A stretch of 64,000 nt of DNA from the NCBI RefSeq assembly GCF_023053635.1, contig NC_086175.1, positions 121,966,740 through 122,030,739 on the forward strand, written 5' to 3'. Of this stretch, positions 32,675 to 43,097 are shown in pieces. The notes beneath the pieces are model-generated. The model was given only the letters and a program-made list of their open reading frames with translations, searched no databases and was not told the DNA's origin. The stretch is from Elgaria multicarinata webbii. Its lineage: Eukaryota; Chordata; Lepidosauria; Squamata; Anguidae. Position 1 is the first letter of the stretch; each line of letters opens with the position of its first letter. The position numbers were made by a program, and so were the translations under genes.

Positions 32675-33153
32675 AGTCCTTGCCCCTGTATCCCACGAAC
32701 TTCTTGCCTTTGGCAAGACAGCACAAGGGGAAGGGATGTGGCTGGAGAGAATCTGGAGGACTGGACTGAGATCCATGAAGGTCCAAATTGGCTCACAGAT
32801 TGGAGGTTCTCCACTCCTGCTCTACACCATACTCAAGTCTAGGTTCTCACTTGATCTCATTACACCTACTTTCTAGGTGTGGTGTTTATTAATCCGGAAG
32901 ATAGACTCACATTTTTTGGTTCCATTTTCTTTTTCTTTTTTCGCCATTGAACATTCAGTAGAAATTGTTTTGTCTGGCTTGAGCGGGGTAGAGTTTTGTG
33001 TCTTGTCTACAAGGTCGTAGGGTTTTTTCCTTGCATTTTTCAAAAACCTTCCCAGTTCAGTTACTCTGTTATTAGCTGTGAGCCACTTTGTCGCATACGG
33101 TTCATCTGGCAAAACTCAAAGGTTTGCTGCTTGAACAAAGAGATCTGAGGAAA
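32675..33153 (+). promoter_or_regulatory. Region upstream of SLC5A7-like start
   Basis: No transposon recognised from about 32850 to the ATG, so promoter and 5' UTR are probably here or further upstream beyond a 5' UTR intron. No TATA box or CpG island is obvious. Confidence 0.25.
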
Positions 33154-33328
33154 ATGGCTTTGAACGTAAGTGGCTTGGTAGCTGTGGTTGTATTTTATGT
33201 CCTGACTTTAGCCACTGGAATATGGGCTTCCCGGAAAACCAAGAAAGAGAAGAACAAGAAGCCCAGTGAAGTAGCCATGGTGGGAGACAGAAACATGAAC
33301 TTTTTCATTGGACTGTTCACGGCAACTG
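33154..33328 (+). CDS. SLC5A7-like: SLC5A7-like exon 1 (residues 1-58)
   Basis: Starts MALNVSGL, matching human MAFHVEGL in position and hydrophobic pattern. First span about 7-25, a lysine-rich loop (26-36), then the start of span 2. Donor GTAAGTG at 33329, phase 1. The frame is open upstream to an ATG at 33088, but family comparison favours 33154. Confidence 0.9.
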
Positions 33329-34114
33329 GTAAGTGCAAACATTTCAAAATGGATGTATAGCATGTATCACCATCACTTCCTCTAATAGCCAATTCAAGTG
33401 GCAAAATGCTGACAGAAAACGAGCTGAAACAGGGCCTCTGAGAAACAAAGAGGAGGTATTATTATCCCTCTCATATAATACTAGAACCCGGGTTCATCCC
33501 ATGAAGCTGACTGGTGGGAAATTCAGGACAGATAAAAGTAAGTACTTCTTCACACAGTGCATAGTTAAAAACTATGGAATTTGCTGTAGTGATGGCCACC
33601 AATTTCGATGGCTTTAAAAGGGGGGTGGTGGATAAATTCCTGGAGGAGAAGGCTATCAGTGGATACCAGTCCTGATGGCTATGTGCTGCCTCCAGTATCA
33701 GAGGCAGTAATCCCGTGTGCACCAGTTGCTGGGGAACATGGGTGGGATGCTGCTGTTGCACCATGTGCTGCTTGTTGGTCCCTGGTTGACAGCTGGTTGG
33801 CCACTTGGTGAACAGAATGCTGGACTAGACCAACCTTTGGTCTGATTTAGCATGGCTCTTCTTATGTTCTTGTGACTTACAATCCATAAAAGAGAGGAAA
33901 ACTTCAAATAGAAGACTGTCCTTCTAATAGCTCTTCAAATAGAAGATTGTAAAGTAGCACACCTGTCCACCTGTGTACTAATCTAGTGTATTGTATACCT
34001 TTCCAATACCACATATTGTGCGTCTAATCCAAAGATTTGAAATCATTCTCGTAACCATTCCTTCTTTCCAGAACCCTGTGAATAGCTCTGTGAGAAATAG
34101 ATGTGTGTTTGGGA

Positions 34115-34152
<38 letters not shown>

Positions 34153-37100
34153 TTGGAATCTCCAACAAAGAATTGCCAGCATCATCCTTACCAAACCTAA
34201 ACTCCCAGGATTCTTTGCAGGAAGTAAAGCTCATCGAACAACAGTGTACCCTGCACGTTTGCAGTGTAGATACACTCACTAATATCTCATCCCTCTTCCT
34301 CTTGCTTCCTTTCAGCAACATGGGTTGGCGGAGGATATATCAATGGCACAGCTGAAATTGTCTATCTTCCTTCAAGAGGACTAGCCTGGGTTCAAGCCCC
34401 TGCAGGATTTGCTTTGTCCCTCCTTGTTGGTAAAGATGATTTTAAAGCTTAAATATGTAATGCTTTACTTGTTAAAATCTAGTGGGTTTCCCCCCTCCCC
34501 CAAGATTGGAAATGCTTAAAAATGTATCCATAACTTATATTTTGGTGAGTTTGAATACGACTAAGATTGCTTTCCTCAAGAATTTCCTTTCTCCTATATG
34601 AGAAGTCCCTGAGGCTCAATATGCAAAGACACACACTCCATTTTTGTAGTGGTTTGGAATTTGCAACACATGGTTCTTCATCAGGCAAATCAAATTCAGT
34701 GAAACTCCAAAGTTGGCCACAAATACTAAACAGTTAGATGTCAGTCAGTGAAATGTTACGCTTCTCTAGGACATAGTTTGGTGAGTTGACCAGAAGAATA
34801 AATGCTCCTGAGAGCTGCCAACCAGTCATGTGCAGATCTCTTGGGGATGCCATTGAGGGATGGCCATGTGCAATGTTCATGTGCCGGCACTCATTGACCA
34901 ATGCTCAAAAAGAACCGCTTGTGATACAGTGCCAAAGATGGACACCTGCCTGTGGGGGTGGATGTGGACAAGAGTCACTTGGCAGGGTTGGGAAATCAAA
35001 ATCAGAAGGATTTTCATCCTAGAATGCACCCAATGATCAGTGAACTGGCCTTCATTTTAGAGGCAAATGTGAACATGCTGTCCTTAGGGATGGATGGACT
35101 CACCTGCTCTTGGTTTCACCAGGTGCTCACTGAGCCCCTGCCAACTCCACCTGCCCCTGCTCACCGTTCCATGTCAGCCTCTGATAGGCCCAGCGAGCAC
35201 TCAACAAGAGCCCAGCAAGCCTGTCCTCTAAGCGAGCTACCATTTTGCACAAAAATGGAGGTTCAGAATTTTCCAGGAAAGTAATTTATTTTATTTATTT
35301 ACTGCATTTCTATACCGCCCAATAGCCGAAGCTGTCTGGGCGGTTTACAAATTTAAGACAATTCAAAACAAAACAATAGTATAAAACCATAATATAAAAT
35401 ACAATATAAAAGCACAATGAAGATAAAAGCAGCAGCAATGCAAAAATGCAAATTTAAAATACAAATTTAAAACAGCAAAGTTAAAATTAATTTATAGACT
35501 GTTAAAATACTGGGAGAATAAAAAGGTCTTCAACTGGCATCTAAAAGAATATAATGTAGGTGCCAAGCGAACCTCCTTAGGGAGTTCATTCCACAGCCGG
35601 GGTGCCACAGCAGAGATGGCCCTCCTCCTGGTAGCCACCTGGTAGCCATGTTGCACAAATGGCAGCCATAAAGGGGTCATTGTGTTAATGGTCCACTTCT
35701 ACCTGTAACATCGCATAAATGGCCCATTTACAGCTGCCATTCGCATAAAATTTAGAAATAATTATTACAATTTAACTAGAAATGCAGTACATCTCACCAT
35801 AATGCAGAAGATTGAGCAGTGCACGCCTGTTCAGGCTGCTGTCCTGGAGCCAACAGTTCTGATGGTTTGTTATATTTAAACTGAAATTGCACAAGACAGC
35901 CCTTCAAATATCCGAGGCCTTCCTCCAAGAGCCACCTCCAAGGGAGTCTCAGGAAGTGGCAACAAAGGAGAGGGACTTTTCAGGGGTGGCCCCTGTGATT
36001 ATAGAATGATCTCCCCATTGAGGCCCTCCTGGCACCGACATTGTCATTAAGACTAGCCTCAATTCCCAGGCATTTAATGGCATATGATGGGGGCATTCAT
36101 CTCAGCTGTTTGAACAGGTCTAGCATTTTATTGAAATTGTTTTTAGCTGTTCAAATTGTTTTACAAATTCTGTGTATTGACATTTTTATGCTGTAATTTA
36201 ACTTGTGAATTGTGTTGAATCTCCCCGAGAACTTCATCTATTGCAGCCTTTCTCAACCTGGGGCGCTCCAGATGTGTTGGACTACAACTCCCAGAATGCC
36301 CCAGCCAGCTGGCTGGGGCATTCTGGGAGATGCAGTCCAACACATCTGGAGCGCCCCAGGTTGAGAAAGGCTGATCTATTGGGTAGTGTAGAAAAGAAAT
36401 AAGTAAGTAAGTAAATACAGGATGGTCCTCTATAAAATTAAAAGAAGACACCTTGCCGGCCTGCCACATGCAAAAATTGATGGTGAAACGACTGTTTTTT
36501 AACAGGTGGGCTCTTCTTTGTCGATCCAATGAGAGAGAAGAATTACGTGACAATGATGGATCCAATCCAAGAAACTTATGGGAACGTGATGGCAAGTCTC
36601 CTGTTTATTCCACCATTGATAGCAGACATATTCTGGTTTGCAGCGATTCTTGCTTCCTTAGGTACCTAAATGTCTCTTGCTCTTCTTAAGAATGGACACC
36701 AAATATAGCCTCCCTCACCCCAAGCCGCAGCATAGGCAGCAGAGACTGGCTTCACATCCCCTAAGCGATTTATTGATCTCTCGAGGCATTTTCAGAAGCA
36801 ATAAGTGCTTTAATTATGGCCTGTGAACCTTTGCAGCCCTCAGTTCCACTCTAGCTGATTGACATTTGGACAGCCTCTTATATAAATGGGGAAACTTAGG
36901 GGATGAGCAGTGAAGTGATTTGCCCTAAATAATGTAGGGTGACCATATTTGGGAAACCAAAAAAGAGAACACCTAGTGTGTGTGTGGGGAAGCAGCTTTC
37001 TGAGTCCTGCAGAAAGTATGTTATTCCCCCGCCACCTTAAAGAACCCGATTGGAGTGGAGGAGGGGAAAGGATTTCATTCTGCACCACCACCATCCACTC

Positions 37101-40100
37101 CAATTGGGGCCTTTTCTATAATGTCCACGAATGACCCACTTTCCCCTTTAAGACCTCAATTGGAGCTCGGGGTGGGGGAATGATGTGCCTCAAGAAAGCA
37201 TGTCATTCCCTCCTGCCATGCTAATGGCAGCCTTAAAGAGGAAGGTGTGTCATTCCAGGACATTATTGAAAATTATAGAAAATCCCCCCTGACATCATGG
37301 AAAGAACAAAAAACAGGACAAATCTGGGGAAATCCTGACAGTTGGTCACCCTAAAATAATGCAGTCAGTCGACAGAGGCCTGGTATGCTTCCAGACAGAG
37401 GGTTCCTAGCTCTAGTGGAGCTAGGGATGGGCTATGGGGCTGAAGTCAAGGGCCCTACAACCCAGGGATGTGTGATGTGTGTAAAATCCATTCTGTCTGC
37501 ATCTTGCCTTTTGTTCTGTTGTCCACTCAGCGATGGACCCAGACGCATGGCCACCCAACTTCAGAGCAGGCGTACATAGGATTGCTCTGGAAATGATTCT
37601 TTGGCATGTGCTACACATGAATGCATTTATGTACGGGAAACTGTATGCCATGACATGTTTTGCTACAGCTCTACATTGTCCTTTCTCATAGGAGCAACCA
37701 TGAAGGTCATTTTGGATATCCAAGGTTACATAGCCATCATTGCCTCTGCATGCACAGTTATACTCTATACTTCCCTAGGAGGTTTGTACTCCGTTGCATA
37801 TACAGATGTAATTCAACTGCTCCTTATAACAGCCAGCTTGGTAAGTCCTCGTACTGTTGTTTTACCGCTCGCTTGAAATATCGGAGTGATTAAAAATACA
37901 GCATCAGATTCTACACATATGAGTGATGGCTTTAATCGCTCTAGGGGGCTTTCTATACATGGGTAGACTGCGGATCTGCACTGCGTCAGTTTTACAATGC
38001 AGGCGCAGCTTCACAGCCGCTGCAGGGCTTTTTCGTGAAGCTGCAGATTGAAAAAGTTGGAGACTTACCCTGACTTTTTCAATCGGAGCGATGTCAGTAC
38101 GGCTCTTCCGTCATCTGACTTCGCTCTGGGGCCAATCTAGGGGCAGTGCCTGGTGGAAGGCGGCCAGCGATTGGTCACCTTTCCACCAGGAAGAGGGCTG
38201 GGGTGGTTCCAGTACCCAGATGGCTGCAGGAAACCCCGTGCTCCCTCCTCGGCATCAAGATTACCCCTTCGCAGTGCCAACTGGGCACTGTGAAGACAAC
38301 CCCTAGGGCTCTTATGGGTACAAAATGTTAAGACTGGTCTAACCCATTGCATAAGATTTGGAATAACCTCTGCAGTCAGTAGGTCTGAGACCCATAAAAA
38401 AGAATGGGATATAGAGTGACCAGATTGGTGGCTGATTAAAACCTCATTATATGCTGCCAAATGTCTACACAAGTTTAAAATATTGGTGTTAAGTGGGCCT
38501 CATTAGGGAGATCATTTCATAATTGATAGTGGGGAGGACACCACCAAGAAGGCCCTCTGCTTGGTATATTGGCTTCAAGAATGAAGGTATAGAGTGTAGC
38601 CACGAGCCAGGGGTGGGGCAGAGCCAACAGTCAGATCCTAGACATAATTCAGTCGGTGAACATTTGGATACTGCTTAAGTCAATGTGGAAGCATATGGAA
38701 AATTTTGAAGGCCAGAAGAAAGGGGGGAAACATTGAAATAATTCTGATGTTTCTGTCTTCACCGCAAGTGGCTTTGCATCCCATTCGCCATGATGAACTC
38801 TGCCACGGAAAGCATTTCTTACACCGCTACCCACAACTCATTCCAAGCACCATGGATCGGAAAAGTAGAAATGCAATATTTTGGAAGGTGGATGGATGAC
38901 TTTTTATATTTGGTAAGGACTATTCCTGAGGCGAGTGGCTAGGAAATTGGTGCTTGCTGCAAAGCTCTCTTATAGCCAGACCATCGCAATGTTTGTATTA
39001 GGTAGGCTGGAAAAATGTGTTTCTGTAAGACATTGGGAGAATGGTCATTCTAAACTGAATGTCGAAAAGGATGTCTTAAAGGATGAATCTATCAGGGGTA
39101 GAAGTCATAGATCTATTAATGGGTATTAGCTGTAAAAGTTAGGAATGGGACCTCCACATTCAGCTGCTAAGTATCTATCAATGACAGGCAAAGTCATAGA
39201 CCTATCATTGTTTATTAGCCAAAAGTAGTCGGGAGTGAGACTTCGGGCCTTGCTAGACGAGGCCTTAGCGCGCTTTGAGACCCGGTTTCCCTGCTGTGCG
39301 TCCAGATGACGCACAGAGGAATACGGGCCCAGGCCGCACTGAAGCTTGCCTTAACGTGCCATAAGCAAAGTCACTTATGGCGCGCCTTTTCCGCAGCCCC
39401 GGCCTGAAGCCAGGGCTGCGGAACATCTAGCAAGGTCCGTGGCTTTTTGCGGCTACTCGCTTACTCGCGAGTAGCCAGGAAAAGCCACAGACTGGGCACA
39501 GCGCTCAGTGCTGTGCCCATCGGGCCGGGGGGATCCCAGGGGGGGAGATGGGGGGGGAAGGCCGGACCGGCAGGAGAGAGAGATGGCGGAGGACGACACG
39601 GGACAGGGAAGGAGAGGGAGGACGGGTGACACGGGACAGGGAGGGAGATGGTGGAGGAGGAGCGACACGGGGGATGGCGGAGGGCGACACGGGGGATGGG
39701 GACGGGGAGGGAGGGCGGGGAAAGCATGGACAGGAGGCATGGGAAGGGATCAGGACCGGATGGGGGGGGGTTTAAGTAAAAAAAAAACCTTACCTTGTCC
39801 GGAGTCTTCGGGAAGCACGTGGCCCTTTTAAAAAAAAATGGCCGACGCTGCAGGGCTTCCATAGTCCCTGCGCGTCAGCCGTCTAGGAGGCTGGGCAGCA
39901 CGCGCTACAGTTAGCGCGCCGTCGCCCCGCCTCCCTGCTGGCTTATCCAGCCAGGTCTAGCAAGGACCTTCCAATGCTAATTGCCAGATGGTCGGAATTA
40001 GTCCTTCATGCTCAGTCATGCCCTAATTATCTATAAGGGATAAAGAAATCATAGCTAGAAACTATGAATTCTTCATAAAAAAATGGGACCTCCAGATACT

Positions 40101-41720
40101 AATAATTATCATGCTCAAATGCGAATTTATCTATCAGCGACCGGAGAGACAAGTCATAGACCTGTCAATGATTATTAGCCACAAATACAGCTAAGAATAG
40201 CAATTCCCGTGTACCAGTACTAAGATGCTGTGGACAAGTAGCAGGATGGCTACTACTACTATCTCCATCGTGCCCTGCTAAGTGAACCTCCCATGGTCAT
40301 CTGGGTGGCTAGTACTAGAGAAAAGGTGCTGAGCTAGATGGACCTTTGGTGTGATCCAGTAGGGCCATTTGTAGGTTCATGAGAGTCTTCTTCTCTTCCA
40401 GGTGCTTGGAGGCATCCCGTGGCAATCCTATTTCCAGCGGGTTTTCTCGGCTTCTTCTCCAAAACAAGCCAGGCTCATTTCCTATCTTTCTGGCCTGGGG
40501 TGCTTTGTCATGGCCATCCCTTCTGTGCTCATTGGAGCAGTTGCAGCCTCCACAGGTAAACCTACGTGTGTAATAATGAGCTGGGCAGGTCCAATGTTTT
40601 GGGGAACGTCAGTACTACGAGGGATGTGATTTGGTGTGCTGCTGGCTCTAAACACTGTCCTAGACTCAGAAATGACACAGAGGAGCATGCAACGTAAAGT
40701 GGAAGTTCAAGAAAGTTTGTTTGTTTGTTTGTTTGTTTATTATATTTATATACCGCCCCATAGCCGAAGTTCTCTGGGCGGTTTACAAAGGTTAAAAAGA
40801 TTACATTAAAAAGACTGAACATTAAAAAGCAATATACAAAATTTAAAAACAAAAACATAAATAAAGCTAACATTTAAAACGATTTTTAAACACTCAGCCA
40901 GGCCAAAGCTAGTTCTGGAGTCAGTTAAAACTCAATATATGCTGTTAAAAGCCTGAGAGAAAAGGAAAGTCTTAACCTGGTGCCGAAAAGATAACAATGT
41001 TGGCCAGGTGGGCTTCATCGGGGAGATCATTCCATAATTGGGGAGCCATCACAGAAAAGGCTCTTTCCTCTTGTTGCTGTCCTCTGAGCTTCCCTCGGAG
41101 TAGGCACCCAGAGGAGGACGTGGTTCTTTATACATAGTTTTATGACCATCCGCACTACATATGTATCCATGTGCAGCATGCATGAATGCACATGGGTGTT
41201 CAAAGGGGCTTACAACAATAGAGAGAAAAATATTAAGGGCAGTATCCAATACCACTGGAGCACTAGCAGGAACGACCGCCAACACAATGGGAAAATATTT
41301 CTTGCTTATACAACTAGAAACAACCTGAAACTATTACTTCCGGAATGGCACAAGTCAGCTGAGATCGTGGACTTCTCCCGATCCGGAAGGAGTAGTTTCA
41401 GATAGTTTCTTGGGTTATAGTGTCTTCTGCTGTACAAGATGCAACAACTCAAAATTACAAAGAAAGAGCAATAAAAATAATCTTCACACAAACGATAAAG
41501 ACTGAGAGACAATTAAGACTAAGGCAACAAGCAGAAGCAATAATTAAATTAACATTTAATGTAATTATTTTAAATTAATAAATTAAATGCCTGGAGAAAT
41601 AAAGTAGCACTTGCACTGAAAAGGTTGGAACCAGTCGAACATCCTCAAAGAGGACATTCTAGAGCTGGGGTGCTACCATAGAAAAGGCCCTCTCCTTTGT
41701 CTGTATATTATTATTATTAT

Positions 41721-41754
<34 letters not shown>

Positions 41755-43052
41755 TCATTGCTATACTGCCCTCTGTGTGTGTGGAGTTTCAGAACAATTC
41801 ATAAGATAAAACAGCATAAAATTTAAATATATAATTTAAAAGCAATTTCAATAAAATACTAAAGCTGTTTAGACAACAGGCATACCGTATTTCTCCAATT
41901 GTAAGACGCCATCGATTGTAAGACGCACACTAATTTCAGTACCACCATCAGAAAAAAACAAACCCTAAGACACACCTGCGATTCTAAGATGCACCCCATT
42001 TTTAGAGATGTTTATATGGGGGGGGGGAAGTGCGTCTTAGAATCGAAGAAATAGGGTAAATGCCCCTCTCATATGCCATTAAATTCCTGGGAGTCTTAAC
42101 CTGGTGCTGAAAAGATGACAGTGCTAAAACCAAGTGGGCCTCAGTGGGGAGAGCATTCCATAATCAGGAGGCCACCACTGAAAAGGCCCTGCATAATGTA
42201 CTTCTCCTGCTGGTGCTGGAGAACAATCTTATCTGAAGATCTTAAAGCAGGTATTTGGGTCCTAAGCCGTTTAGGGCTTTAAAAGTAAGCACCAGCACCT
42301 TGAATTGGGCTCGGAAGTGAATAGGCATGATGAAATTGAGCAAACCTTCTAACACGATGCTCCTGAATTTCCCTTCCAAGACTGGAATCAAACAGGCTAT
42401 GGCCTTCCCACGCCCAATGACAGAGGTGATGCTTCCCTCATACTTCCGTTAGTTCTCCACTATCTTTGCCCAACGTATATCTCCATTGTTGGCTTGGGTG
42501 CCATTGCAGCTGCCGTGATGTCTTCTGGGGATTCTACCTTGCTCTCCGGCAGCTCCATGTTTGCTCACAACATCTATAGGAAAATTCTCAGGAAAAAGGT
42601 GAGATTTTGCTATTAATGTTCACCCCCCAGATAATACAGGAACAAGAAAAAAGCAGCATCCTGACTACAGATGTGGAAAAATTAGCTCTCCCAGGTTTTT
42701 TGGGGGTGGATTTCTCCAATCCGCACCACTGGGAAACGGATACGGACCAGACACAATTTGTGTCCAGAAATCTGTATGTCTCTGGGCTCGCAGTGTGTTC
42801 TCTGGAGCAGGAAAAAGTTGTCTGATAAAATGGACACATTTGAAAAGGGTCCTCCTTAGAGTAGCCCCATTGAAATGAATGAGACCAATTTAAGTCCCAT
42901 TGATTGCAATGGGTCTACTCTATGGAGGACTAACATTTGAGACTGCCTGAAGAAAAATTGGTACGTTTCAGAAATGTGTACAAACATGCTTTAGTCAATG
43001 CATACATCTTGCAAGATGTTCACATATATATGCAAAAATCATAATATTCTAA

Positions 43053-43097
<45 letters not shown>

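Noticed and set aside
38705-38899. Exon 5 of SLC5A7-like read in the frame [11 protein letters not shown]
   Set aside because: The frame starting TGG CTT TGC gives WLCIPFAM ... APWIGKV, which aligns with human CHT1 and keeps phase on both sides.
39453-39862. Overlapping long frames on both strands
   Set aside because: Caused by GC skew within an inverted-repeat element; P-, R- and G-rich translations have no family features.
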